Source: Cololabis saira (lineage: Eukaryota; Chordata; Actinopteri; Beloniformes; Belonidae). From it: DNA of 64,000 nt. The DNA is taken from the NCBI RefSeq assembly GCF_033807715.1, contig NC_084606.1, positions 37,072,401-37,136,400 of the forward strand, in the 5' to 3' direction. Positions 13,339-25,509 of the stretch are shown one piece after another. Numbering within the stretch: position 1 is the first letter of the stretch; each line of letters opens with the position of its first letter. The notes under the pieces are model-generated. The model was not told the DNA's origin. It made no database searches and was given only the letters and a program-made list of their open reading frames with translations. The translations under genes and the position numbers were made by a program.

Positions 13339-13603
13339 ATTCCAAACACCTGATTGGTTCCCCTGTACATCAAGTCAAGGCAAATCGAATCCACATAATG
13401 GATTGTTGCAGGGCTTGTGAACACATTCCGATACACTAGGTGGAGCTATTCACCTCTACGTTTGGATTTGGATACGCCAAACTTTTTACTTTATTCCACT
13501 GAAGACTCGGTCCTCTAACAACAAATTTTGGTACAGCAAGGTGTACCAAAGCTGTTTTATCTGACTGGTGACCAGTGAGCTGTGACATGTTTCTGTGTTT
13601 CAG

Positions 13604-16600
13604 CCGAGGTAGCGAGGCTCTTTGCGCCGTATAACATTGGAGGCAGAAGGAATATGACCAGAGGACGATCAGCACAAATCGAAGTTAACCGAACAAGCCG
13701 AACAAGCTACACACACACTGTCTGTTGTTTGGCTGACCACAAGGCGGATAAAGTTCCAAGCGTGGTACTTAAAGCAAACCTCATTGCTTCTGGACTTGGA
13801 GAGCAAAAAGTGACATTTTCAGGTCAGTATGAAAATAGGAATGTACGGGAAATGGGTTTGTATTTTCTGTAGGTTGTTGAAATGATCTGCAGTTCAGCTT
13901 GGTATTTCTTTTTAGTCATAGATATTCTCATATTTGACTCAAACTTGATTGATTTTCATACTGTGAATAAGAGTTGTCACAGGCTTTAGATGAGTCAATA
14001 TGAATTATGTCTTCTTTTTTTTTAACAGGGAATGACAACGATCCCATGGTTATAACCAATACATTGATGGAGGTGTTTCCTAAGCTCAAAGAAGGAGGAG
14101 GCTTTGAATTTCTTAAAATTGTAGGATCTACTCGTAGCCGAAATCTTATGTTGCTTCCATGTCCACGCACTGGATACACTCTTGCCTATCTGAAAGATCC
14201 ATCGACCATGATTGGACAGGCTACAATCTATATACGTCCACTTCAACAGGATCTACCCATAGATTGTGTACATATTTACACACTCAGTTTAATACATAGT
14301 CAAAACAAAGCTCATTGGTGACTTTAATCACTAGTTGAACTTTATCTGTTGTTGTTAGGAGAGCTCACAAACTGCCTCTGGTCCAGTCATCCCCTGCATC
14401 ACCTGTCAGGAGGAAGTTCCCTTTTCGGAGATGAAGCTGCACAGATTGAGCTGCAATGGGTATGTAATTCCTAAAGAAATGCAAGGGTAGCATATTCCGT
14501 TTTATTTTGTAAAATGCCTCTCTTAAGAGTGTTGTGCGCACAAATAAAGTATGACCATAATTGCAATTTTGTTGACTTCAAGGACACCCATGCAGGAATC
14601 AGAGAGAGAAAAAGAGGAAGGCCAAAGTGAAGAAAATGCTAGAGAGACAGTCCCAGTCAGTGACAGCGTTCCAGTGAGGCCTGGAACATCAGCTGAGAGT
14701 GAGCAACAACAGATGAGAGTGAGGCCTGGAACATCAGCTGAGAGTGAGGAACACCAGCTGAGAGTGAGGCCTGGAACATCAGCTGAGAGTGAGGAACAAC
14801 AGATGAGAGTGAGGCCTGGAACATCAGCTGAGAGTGAGGAACACCAGCTGAGAGTGAGGCCTGGAACATCAGCTGAGAGTGAGGAACACCAGCTGAGAGT
14901 GAGGCCTGGAACATCAGCTGAGAGTGAGGAACAACAGATGAGAGTGAGGCCTGGAACATCAGCTGAGAGTGAGGAACACCAGCTGAGAGTGAGGCCTGGA
15001 ACATCAGCTGAGAGTGAGCAACACCAGCTGAGAGTGAGGCCTGGAACATCAGCTGAGAGTGAGGAACACCAGCTGAGAGTGAGGCCTGGAACACCAGCTG
15101 AGAGTCTAGTTGTACCAGCAGTGATTGACGAGGACTTGGGTCACAAAGAGAATGGTTAGTGTCATCAATAAGGTTGCTGTAAGATTGTGTTTAACTTAAA
15201 CTCGCTCAATAGAAAAATGACACCTGCAAGATATAACTGAATAAGAGAATTCAATAACACTCAACTTTGTTATATATTGTAACTGTTAAAATATTTAGTT
15301 TTTCTTCGGAATTCTGTTTTGCTGTTTATACGACAACTCAGCTTTGTAAAAGATTCTGAAGATGTTTGGTCTCATGTTTGTAAGTGACATGGACAGAACT
15401 TTCTTCCCTTTCTGTAGACAGAGGATATCTGTATCTGCAGGTGACATGCCAACTCACATGTCTGTCTGGAATAGAATAACTTTATTATTGTTGTTGTCTA
15501 GAATGGAAACTTATTAAAGAACCAGCTCAAGCTGCCAAAGTTTTCAAAGAGAATCTGCTAAGCCAACATGCATCTGGGAAACCATTAAAAATGAAAATGG
15601 ATCAAAGGGACTCTGAAGAGGACAGGGAACGGGAGCTTCTCTCATTCTACAAACAGCCACAAGAATGGGCATGTCAAATTCAATGTCGTCTTCTTGGTAG
15701 GTAAAATAAATGTATCAGTAAAGTTGATACCACTCAAATATCTTATAAGGAATTGTTACATGGGAGAATGGGATCCAAAAAATATATATGATATATATTA
15801 TCAGAATTTTGTTTTCAGGTGATGTTGCTATCGGAGAGGGAGTGATGCGGTACTTTATGACAACAATAATATCCAAACTTCAGTTTGGATTCAGTCTAGA
15901 TCTTGGTAAGTCTCTTACTATTTTGAAGGTTAATATGATGCAATTTTTAAATGTGTATCAGTCGTTAATTGTCACTTTATCCCCTGCTCTCTTGGTACTT
16001 TACAGGAGGAATGGGCCGAACACTGCTTTTTGAGGGTGAACCTGACCATCTGGTTCCAGCAGCATCACAGGTGCTTATTGATAGCAACCTGTTCCGGGTT
16101 GCAGGAAGGATGTTGGCCCACAGCTTTCTGCATGACGGTCCCAATGTCACAGGATTAAGTCCTGCTGTAGTTCATGTACTTTGTAACGGGGACCCTGAAA
16201 CGGCAACTGTTGTTATAGAAGACTGTCCTGATCTGCACATCAGAAGTATCATAAAACTGGTATGTATCATAAAAAACTTTGCCCTGCAAAATTGTTTGGG
16301 CAAATGTACTAACTTGTGTGATCTTGATTTTAGCTTGAACATGAAGAACTTACACAAGAACAGAAGGACACAGTTTCAGATCTTTCCCAGTCTTGGGATC
16401 TCCCGGCAGTCAACAAAACAAATCGGAGATGGCTCCATAACAAACTTCTGCTGCATGCAGTGAGTTCCTGCTGGTTAAGTGACAGAATTCATTTCTGTAG
16501 TTGTTGAAAGTATTATGAACCCTGGCTTGTTATGTTATATCAACACTGACAGAGATAGAAAATGTTTAACATAATCTTTATTCTTTGCCCATAGTCATGT

Positions 16601-17812
16601 TAAAGCGCTTGAAAACCAGCATTTATTTCATATACTACTTCAATATCTCAATCCTGAAAGTGTTGATAGAACAGTGGCATTTAAAAAATAAAAAAACAAT
16701 TTCACAAATGTTGACACAGTTGGAAAATTATTATAAAAAATTAAATGTAATCCTTTACAAAAATAAAATAACACTACAGTCAGAGCAGTGCAACACGCAT
16801 CTGGTTTTGTGAGTTTGCCTTTAGATAATATACTTTAAAAAGGTGATACAGTAAATTGTTCACTGCATTTGAGCACTAAAGACATCAGTTGCAGAAATGT
16901 ATAAAATAGAATACATTCTAAAATGTGTTAGGGTCTTAAGGGTTGATATTCTGTACTATTTGAACAGATTTTATAAAGCACTTCATTATGCTTTTGTGAA
17001 CATTTTCCCTGCTGTGCCAACTTTTGTAAAAGTTAGTTTGAGGATTTGATCAGTAATATGGGTCGGGCCTGTCTCTTAGGTCATTGGGAGGACCATGCGC
17101 CAAATTAAACAGCTGAGAAAGGGACTGAAAGATGTGATGGTATGGCCCCTGCTGACATCTAGGCCAGATGTTGTCTCACTACTTTTCCCTAAAATGGCTG
17201 AAATGCAGTTCACACCCCAGGTATGTCAGTCATTTTACATGTCAATTTACATGTTTTCATTGATTGAGACGGTTGTTTTTTGCATTTACTAAGAATGTGA
17301 TCTGCATATTCCTTCACCAAAATAAGTTCTCCCTTTTAAAATAATAACACTGATGCGTTTTTTAAGATGCTCCTAGAAAAAATCCTATGGCCAGCTGAGG
17401 ACAGTGATGATGAGGACTTTGACATAGAATCCACGTGCCGCATCACTGGGTTTCTAAGGATGTTCATTGAAACAGGTATTAAGTTACTTTGCAAATGTAT
17501 TGCTCTCTTTACAAATGCTTCTATGTCTCGTGGATAGATATGGTCAATTAAAGTTTAACTAAATTTTGTCTTAAATCTATTTTATGACTTTCAGCTTCAT
17601 CAAGTACACTGGCCCAACTGCTGACATTCTGGGTTGGCTGGGAGAAGCTTCCTCCTGAACTGAATGTGGAGATCTCTGGGGGAACCTTTCCTACATCCTC
17701 CACATGCTTTGAAACACTAAAGCTGCCAGCTCATTTCACAACCTATGAGGACTTTGAGGCAGCACTTGTCTCTGCCATTAGTAGTTCACAGACTGGATTT
17801 GGACTTATTTAA
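13604..17812 (+). CDS. HECT-type E3 ubiquitin ligase (G2E3-like) carried by the transposon
   Basis: The exons are 13604-13822, 14029-14267, 14359-14459, 14583-15154, 15502-15696, 15819-15905, 16006-16259, 16334-16459, 17080-17220, 17367-17475 and 17595-17812 (stop TAA 17810). All junctions are GT...AG and all phases agree. From the first in-frame ATG (13654) this gives about 736 residues; an upstream exon may splice at 13604. Domains in order: an N-terminal region typical of fish G2E3-like proteins (GGGFEFLKI, IYIRPLQQDL), a Cys/His finger (CITCQEEVPF...HRLSC), a Ser/Glu-rich 15-residue repeat tract, a HECT N-lobe (AIGEGVMRYF, KLQFGFSLDLGG) and a C-lobe with catalytic Cys in SSTCFETLKLP and a GFGLI end. 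HECT enzymes pass ubiquitin from E2 to substrate through this Cys. The gene appears intact. Its role in the element is unknown. Confidence 0.85.
14674..15105 (+). repeat. Coding minisatellite, 45-bp unit, inside the HECT gene
   Basis: Nine complete units and a partial tenth start at 14674 and recur every 45 bp. They encode VRPGTSAESEEHQLR-type 15-residue repeats with two main variants (EEHQL and EEQQM). The unit is a multiple of three, so copy-number change keeps the frame. The tract links the zinc-finger segment to the HECT domain and is probably disordered (inference). Confidence 0.93.
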
Positions 17813-18221
17813 GTTTTCAGACAGATGTCATTGAATGCACTGTTCAGTAGGTCAGGTCAATTGACACGAGTTCAATGTCTTTAAAAAAAAAGATTGAGTA
17901 GTTCATGGTTTATTCAAAATATTTAATTTTAAGTGTTAACAGAACAGCATTCATGTTATTCATTCTGTGCATAAAGTGCATTTACAAGATCTAACAATCA
18001 TTATGGTAGAGGACCATAGTAGTAGTTTTTTTTTTTTTAAGGAAATCAAACTTTTTTGTTAATGTTTGCTTTTAATATGTTAAATAAAAGCATGGGTTGG
18101 ACATCAGTGTGCTATGATGCTTGATAAAACTTCTATAGTCTCTATATATGATCCCAGTGCATCAGTTACAGAAACTCCTGGAGCTGGCAGCATGGCAGCC
18201 TCTTCCAGCGATAGCTCACGG

Positions 18222-19275
18222 GCCAGCTGAACCTCGGGGACCGACACAGTGATGGTTCCTGGACCAGCTGAACCTCGGGGACCGACACAGTGATGGTTCC
18301 TGGACCAGCTGAACCTCGGGGACTGACACAGTGATGGTTCAGGGGCCAGCTGAACCTCGGGGACTGACACAGTGATGGTTCCTGGACCAGCTGAACCTCG
18401 GGGACTGACACAGTGATGGTTCAGGGGCCAGCTGAACCTCGGGGACTGACACAGTGATGGTTCAGGGGCCAGCTGAACCTCGGGGACTGACACAGTGATG
18501 GTTCAGGGGCCAGCTGAACCTCGGGGACTGACACAGTGATGGTTCAGGGGCCAGCTGAACCTCGGGGACTGACACAGTGATGGTTCAGGGGCCAGCTGAA
18601 CCTCGGGGACCGACACAGTGATGGTTCCTGGACCAGCTGAACCTCGGGGACCGACACAGTGATGGTTCCTGGACCAGCTGAACCTCGGGGACTGACACAG
18701 TGATGGTTCCTGGACCAGCTGAACCTCGGGGACTGACACAGTGATGGTTCAGGGGCCAGCTGAACCTCGGGGACTGACACAGTGATGGTTCCTGGACCAG
18801 CTGAACCTCGGGGACTGACACAGTGATGGTTCAGGGGCCAGCTGAACCTCGGGGACTGACACAGTGATGGTTCAGGGGCCAGCTGAACCTCGGGGACTGA
18901 CACAGTGATGGTTCAGGGGCCAGCTGAACCTCGGGGACTGACACAGTGATGGTTCAGGGGCCAGCTGAACCTCGGGGACTGACACAGTGATGGTTCAGGG
19001 GCCAGCTGAACCTCGGGGACTGACACAGTGATGGTTCAGGGGCCAGCTGAACCTCGGGGACTGACACAGTGATGGTTCAGGGGCCAGCTGAACCTCGGGG
19101 ACTGACACAGTGATGGTTCAGGGGCCAGCTGAACCTCGGGGACTGACACAGTGATGGTTCAGGGGCCAGCTGAACCTCGGGGACTGACACAGTGATGGTT
19201 CAGGGGCCAGCTGAACCTCGGGGACTGACACAGTGATGGTTCCTGGACCAGCCGAACCTCGGGGACTGACACAGT
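18222..19275. repeat. Non-coding minisatellite, 41-bp unit, about 26 copies
   Basis: The unit reads CTGAACCTCGGGGACTGACA followed by a CAGTGATGGTTC segment. There are two end types (AGGGGCCAG or CTGGACCAG) and a GACTGAC/GACCGAC alternation. Because 41 is not a multiple of three, long open frames seen here on the minus strand are chance products. It lies downstream of the HECT stop codon and beyond the 3' end of the transposase gene. Confidence 0.93.
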
Positions 19276-19611
19276 GCCTCCATGAAGACTGTGAGGTCCG
19301 TTCCAGTCGATCCCATAGTCTTCATAAACCTGAATGGAGGACAAGCATAATCAATCTTGTACTTAAAACTAGTCTGACACATTGTTACACAAAACATTTA
19401 AGACTGTTATTTTTGGTCACCCAGTTGGTGAGAAATTAGATGTTGCCTCTTCAGTTTTGTAAATGGCAGTTATGCATATATAAACAATAGAAACAACAGC
19501 TCAGAAGTTGATCTTTGAAAGCTGAGAAGACTTAAAAGATGCTATAACCTCTGTGTCAAGTAAAATATTTTCTCCCATAATTCAATTGGAGGAACAGACA
19601 TTTAAAAACTG

Positions 19612-22129
19612 TCAAATGTATCGTTCTTTAACCTCATTAGGATCCTCCATAGGGCCTTGCTCTCTGTATCTTGTCCAGAGTTGCTGTGGTGACTGATTCC
19701 TTTCAGTTCTAAGCCCATGAAAGTTCCAAGCATCCCTGAAGGAGTCGAGGCTTTGCTGGATTAGTGGAAGGAAGCTCCGGTGCAGTGCAAAAAGGTGGAC
19801 TCTGATAGAAGAGGTCCAGAGTATGTTCATACACATCTCTCCACATCCTTTCTATTCTGTGGTTAGGAAAAAAAATGACATGGTGTTAATATACAGGACT
19901 GTCTCAGAAAATTAGAATATTGGGATTTTCTGTAATGCAATTACAAAAACAAATGTCATACATTCTGGATTCATTACAAAACTGATATTGCAAGCCTTTT
20001 ATTTTAATATTGCTGATCATGGCTTATAGCTTAAGAAAACTCAAATATCCTCTCTCAAAAAAATAGAATATTCTGGGAATCTTAATCTTAAACTGTAAGC
20101 CATAATCAGCAATATTAAAATAATAAAAGGCTTGCAATATTTCAGTCGATTTGTAATGAATCCAGAATGTATGACATTTTTGTTTTTTTAATTGCATTAC
20201 AGGAAATAAAGAACTTTATCACAATATTCTCATTTTCTGAGACAGTACTGTATGTGTGACAGGCTTAAGTACATTCAACTGGTATGCTGCTTGTGTGAGC
20301 CTCGTTGCCAAACATCTATTTACCGTTGATTGTGGACACTTCTGCCTGTGATGTGCGAATTCCTGTCGGTACCTCTGCTCCTGATCATGAATTCTGCTAT
20401 ATCTGCATTCTCGCCCCCTTTATCAGACCGTACCCTTGATGGCAGCCCGTACTGCTCAACAGCAGCGATAAAGCTCTGTAAGACTGTACTAGCTCTGTTA
20501 TTGCCAGCCACAGTCAGGTAGACGACTAAACGACTGAATCCATCCACCCCACCATGGACAACAAATCTCCACCTGTCAGGCAATTGCAAACACAAAAAGG
20601 CACAACTTTATTGTAAAACAATACTAATGACATCTATAGAAAGAGGCACTGTTTATCTGCTAGTATAACTGACCTGATGAGCTTATGATTCCCATCTATA
20701 TGCCATAAAGAGTTTGGGCCAGGAACAGAATACTGCCGTCGTCTTAATACACGCAGTCTTAGACGTCTCATGTAGACTCCCTCTGCATCAACTCTGCGTA
20801 AAGACTCTTGCAGTCTTGAGACTGAGGGGAAGAAGAGAAATAACCATAAACTCAATGCCAACTTCATTAGAAACACCTGTTCAATATACTTGACAGTACT
20901 GGAACAAAATATAAATATTTTTTTGATGAAATGGTGGTGTCATAATAAAAGACAATATAATATGTGTAAAACTACTGCACTTACAGAACCACCACAGCCT
21001 CAAAAATAATCGGAGTTCACTTAATTTTCTGAAAGAGAATAAACAAGTTGCAAACCATACTTCAGGATAGGATACATTATTGGACAGCTATTAGCTTCAA
21101 ATGAACTGCAAATAAAATTACTGATGCATTGCAAATAGATTCATGAATATCTTAAAATTAGCTTGTTTTTAGTTTGTAGTTCATATTTAAATAATAAAGA
21201 CAGTAAAAATAAATTCAATTATACAACAATTCGTTCTGACCTGGTAATTTGATTGGTCAAGAGGCCTTCCATGAGTGCTGATACAGTACATCATTACTTC
21301 TCTCACAGGTTTTCGAAATATTTCCGAGGAGCTATATAGCCTACTTAAATCATTTTTTCCTTCACCCTCTTAACATTTCCTTATGCAGCATTGCTACAAG
21401 CTGTGGTTGAACTTTTGTATAAAAGCAATATCACACGAGAGGTTGTGATATATTACTGCATATTGCCCATATTATACTCACTTGGAACACGCACACCTCT
21501 TGCATTCAGATGACCACGCATGAGCTTGTAGCCCGTGTTTGGATGTCTTCTATGAATTTCACTCACAATATGGTCCAACTCCTCATCATTCATGAATACA
21601 AGTCTGTCTTTCTGCACAAAAAAAAATAAATAAAAAATTAACATTGCGTAATACACTAAATGTAATATCCTCTCTGAGTGAATGAGACTGGCAATTCATA
21701 AAATGAAAACTCATGAATTTAGGGTAAATACCTTAAGCCGTATTGTTGCATGCGCCTCCTGATGGTCCTCGCTGACATTCCTAGTATCGTTGCAATTTGA
21801 GAGGCTGGTATTCCACAAAGAACGTGATGTGTCAGAACTTCTCTCGGAACGTCAAATGCCAAACGGCCTGGTCCACCTGCAAGCTCCTGTTGCGCCCTGG
21901 TACCAGAGAAGCGCCGGAGAACTTCTTCTAAATTTGCACCCACTCTATGGTCCACATCTTGGTGGGAAAGCGCAGAAATAACTCCAACAACTTCGAGCAG
22001 TTCCTCTGCTTTACATGCTACATGCTCGGGGTCAGCAGGTCCTGCTTCCACATACTCTGCAAGGTCGAAGATATCGCTCACCAACTCTCTACAAAGTTCA
22101 CGAAAATCCTCCAAACTCACAGCTGTCAT
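19612..22129 (-). pseudogene. Integrase-type DDE transposase, five exons, last exon frame-broken
   Basis: On the minus strand the exons are 22129-21732 (first in-frame ATG at 22129), 21603-21482, 20821-20674, 20572-20324 and 19856-19612. Phases agree at all four junctions. Exon 1 ends in a helix-turn-helix-like segment (IPASQIATILGMSARTIRRR). The catalytic residues are visible: Asp in LWHIDGNHKLI, Asp in [10 protein letters not shown] and Glu in NQRIERMWRDV. In the last exon the frame opening with IERMWRDVYEHTLDLFYQ is not the frame encoding ALHRSFLPLIQQSLDSF and RTERNQSPQQLW. Family proteins have extra residues at this point, so a small deletion with frameshift near 19800 is likely. The catalytic core survives but the C-terminus does not. 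Confidence 0.82.
19892..20252. mobile_element. Tc1/mariner-type hairpin MITE in a transposase intron
   Basis: Both ends carry the same inverted sequence (CAGGACTGTCTCAGAAAAT on the left, ATTTTCTGAGACAGTACTG on the right). They are flanked by TA dinucleotides, as expected of Tc1/mariner targets. The two halves are largely self-complementary, so the transcript could fold into one long hairpin. It lies between exons 4 and 5 of the minus-strand transposase and therefore inserted after the host element formed. Confidence 0.88.
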
Positions 22130-22195
22130 GTTTAGAAAGTCTTCCAACTCCAGTTTCAGACCAAAGCAGTGGATTCCACTAGATTTGCGTTAGCC

Positions 22196-22597
22196 CCGCC
22201 CACTGAGTTTGACGAGTGAAACTGACAGTTTTACATTTACATTTCATGATTCAGCAACACGAAATCATTAATTAAATGTGTCATTAATTAATTAAATGCA
22301 GTTTTACATTTCATGATTCACACGCAACACGAAATCATGAATTAAATGTGTCATTAATTAATTAAATGCTGAAATAATAAATATATATTTTTACTTAAAA
22401 TGAATTGTATTTAAATTAATTAATTACATATTTCATTCTAATTTTAATTAATTAATGACACATTTAATTAATTAATGATATATTTAATTCCCATTTTAAT
22501 TAATTAATGACACATTTAATTAATTAATGATATATTTCATTCCCATTTTAATTAATTAATGATGTATTTATTTATTTAATTTTGGCACAAAAAATCC
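22196..22597 (-). repeat. Right terminal inverted repeat of the 9.5-kb transposon
   Basis: This is the reverse complement of 13057-13338, with inner edge CCGCCCACTGAG and outer edge GGCACAAAAAATCC. It is about 120 bp longer than the left arm. Part of the AT-rich core and the segment around TTTCATGATTCA plus CGCAACACG is duplicated here. Confidence 0.9.
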
Positions 22598-23566
22598 TCC
22601 ATAATAAACTGGTCAAATGTTTTATCTTTATACATTTGGAACAATTTAATTTCTTGAATATTAAAATGAGATTTATCACAGAAAAAAACAATGAAAAATG
22701 CAGATCAAAGAAAAACAAAAATAAAGTTGTATTTGATGAAGTTGTTTTGTTCGATAAAGAAAGTAACTGTGTTTTACATGTCATGGCACTCATCTTCTAC
22801 ACTTTCATAATTTAAGTTGTATGACTTTTAAATTGGAACATTTAAAGGAAGATTATTGATTTTAACAACCATAGATTAATTATTAGAAAACATGGAGCTT
22901 AATCTTTTGTTAGTGTCAAAGACTATATGTGTTGATGCAGTTCTTACTGAAACTGGAAAACCAATTTCCAGAAAAATACAAATTAATGTTGGAACATAAG
23001 CCGTTTGACCAACATTTAAATAATTTACAGGAAGCCTGACATTTTATTATATAAAAGTGGTTCTCTAGATTGAGTTTCAACAAACTGAATACATTTGAAC
23101 TCTTTAAACATACAGAAAGTGTATGAAAATACTGTTAGTACAGACATCTCCTTCTGTTCACTGCTATCTCATTATACGTCTGTGCAGGTCATGTTGTGAA
23201 TGGCACAAAATACTGTCAATAGATGCAAAGAGAGCTGAATTTATGGCCTCTGCGCCCTCAGATCTGGATGAGTAATGACATATGTATAACTACGTATTCA
23301 AGCGTTAGAGGAAGAGGCCAAATTCTTTGTTTGTTTGAACAAATGTGGTGAATGAAGTAGATTCTGAATCGGATTTACATGAAGACAATGTGGTTTTACA
23401 GAGAAATCTGGACTTCCTACAATACACTATCTTTGGGTTAATTTCTTCTGGATCGTCAGTTGTAGGATCTTCAATACTGGCATTCTGTAACATTTATGTA
23501 AAAGTGTGTCACCCGTTTTACATCATTGGTCTTTACAAACTGGCCCAAACAAGACAGAAAAACCCT

Positions 23567-23969
23567 TGTTACAACCAAAAACGTAATAACGGCCAATAAC
23601 GTAATAACTGCCAATAATGTAATAATTTTGGCCATTTCAAATGTAATAAAGCCAATAGTGTAATAATGTGCCAATAATGTAATAAAACTTTTGAGCCAAT
23701 AACGTAATAACTTTTTGCCAATAATGTAATAAGGCATTACATTATTGGCTGGTTATTACGTTATTGGCCTGGTATTAAAAAAAACCTTTCATAATGTAAT
23801 GCCATATTACATTATCGGCAAAAAGTTATTACGTTATTGACTCAAAAGTTTTATTACATTATTGGCACATTATTACACTTTTGGCTTTATTACATTTGAA
23901 ATGGCCAACATTATTACATTATTGGCAGTTATTACGTTATTGGCCGTTATTACATTTTTGGTTGTAACA
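23567..23969. mobile_element. Fold-back (palindromic) element, 403 bp, 5-bp target duplication
   Basis: The ends are TGTTACAACC and GGTTGTAACA. The duplicated target ACCCT flanks both sides (23562-23566 and 23970-23974). The interior consists of CCAATAA(C/T)GTAATAA-type blocks, and the two arms are complementary over roughly 190 bp. No coding capacity is present. Other array units show the empty site (AAAAACCCTGC), which fixes both borders. The superfamily is unknown to me. Confidence 0.88.
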
Positions 23970-24400
23970 ACCCTGCAAACATGTGTTCTTCCATACATGA
24001 AACAAGAAGAGCACCAACAAATGATCTCAAATGAAGGCCAACATTTCTTGATGATTAACATTCAACACTCTTGGACCTTGTAAAGGTAGCTGCTGTGACC
24101 ACGAAAGAATTTGATAGATTCTGCTGTAATTTGGGAGACTGTGAATCAAGTGTGGACATTAGAGAAAATGCTCAAATATTTCCTTTTATTTTCCTCAAAC
24201 TATTTATTCAGAAAATTCAAGTTGCACATCAGTTAATTTCATGCCTCTAAATATGACCTAAAAGATCTTTATTTCTTATTAGGGAGGCACAAGATAACGT
24301 CCAGCGGTGTGGGTGAGTGTCTTTGCTCATATGAAGATCCAGTTTGCAGTTATTATTTCTCATCTGTACATGTTTGTCCTGATTTATATTTTCTTGCATG

Positions 24401-25509
24401 TGTAACCCTTTTACCACCGGCTCGTGTATTAAAACCCACTTTATGCTGGAAAATTAAGCTTTAACTCTTGTCAGACACTTTATGGTAAAAGTCACATCTC
24501 AAATTCTAAATATCAGTCTAGGATACTGTATGATTCTTGCTTCTAAATTACCCTTTAGAGGCTATGAGAAATTACACTAGGCCTTTAAACTCTTATGCAG
24601 TACTAGTCTCTGATAATAAACACAAAACAATTAAAACCAACACAAGATCTCAGTTTTAGAAAATGTATTAACAAGAAACACACATCCAACCAAACTTTTC
24701 TCAATAGAAATACAATAGAGAAGTAAAACCCAAAAAAGTACCCCGGGGTATGGTTTTCTTACTTTAGTTCAAACGTCTAAGTTTGATTTGAGTGCACTCT
24801 TTTTTTAAACTCTCGTTGGCGCGCTTTAGTTGGAGCTCATGAAAATGGTACCTCCATGTATAGATGAAAACAGCAAGACCAAACCGCATCCGATAGATCC
24901 CTCGCTCGTCTGGCAGCCTCCGTCTCCGACCACAGCAGCACTCCAGCTTCCCCGGCAGCCAGGACGCGTCCTCCGTCACCCTCGTCGCGGCAGCCTCCGT
25001 TTCCGACCACGGCAGCAGCAAACTCCGTCTCCCGCAGCAGCAGCGCACTCCGACTCGTGCAGGCGGCGTTCTTCCCCAGCGAGGACGGCAGGTGTTCACC
25101 CGGCTCCGACCAGCCAACAGACGTGGTCACCAAACTCAAACGATGGTGGCGAATCCGACCCACAAACTCTGAGCTGGCAGCTCAGCTACAGTTCGCAGTC
25201 TTATTCACGGATAACACTGACGGCGCACGCAGTCCCAGAGTCTCCGCCATTAACACGTTGCCCCTCTTTTTTTCTTTCTCCCGTTCCTCTCCGGAAGTAT
25301 AAAAAAACCCAAATGTCATGAACTCACGCATGTAACAGAATTACTTCTAACATATTTTTAAACATTCACACCCCATGAAATGATGTTTTTTCGTTCTGTT
25401 TTAAGTAAATAATTTTTAAACATAAATTATTATACACTTAAACATCTTATCTGTATGAAATAACCATTCATATAAATTAAATACCACTGATATTTATCAG
25501 AGTATTACA
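24401..25509. mobile_element. Candidate solo LTR, 1109 bp
   Basis: The inserted block begins TGTAACCC and ends GTATTACA, so TG...CA with a short inverted repeat, and is flanked by CATG on both sides (24397-24400, 25510-25513). A 4-bp duplication with TG...CA ends is the usual signature of an LTR. No internal retroviral or Gypsy genes accompany it. A CpG-rich stretch at about 24840-25260 and a TATA-like sequence near 25300 could be regulatory. The open frames there show no protein I recognise. Confidence 0.72.

Larger units (their letters stand above)
13057..22597. mobile_element. 9.5-kb DNA transposon carrying a HECT ligase gene and a DDE transposase
   Basis: The element is bounded by long terminal inverted repeats that begin GGATTTTTTGTGCC on both sides. 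Two genes converge: a HECT-type ubiquitin ligase on the plus strand and an integrase-type transposase on the minus strand. A 41-bp minisatellite lies between their 3' ends. It sits inside the tandem array, between unit 6 and unit 7. I recognise the transposase as the spliced fish/invertebrate type with an rve-like core. It may belong to the superfamily Repbase calls IS3EU, but that name is a suggestion only. No clean short target duplication is visible; about 36 bp of array sequence is present on both flanks. Confidence 0.9.

Noticed and set aside
14657..15094. Minus-strand open frame with repeated LMFQASLSAGVPHSQ
   Set aside because: It is the antisense shadow of the 45-bp coding repeat in the HECT gene.
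18104..19344. Minus-strand open frames with repeated SVPEVQLAPEPSL
   Set aside because: The repeat unit is 41 bp, so all three frames cycle and stay open by chance; no start, splice or conservation evidence.
24764..25321. Open frames in the CpG-rich part of the candidate LTR
   Set aside because: Several overlapping frames on both strands, no recognised domain; composition alone explains them.
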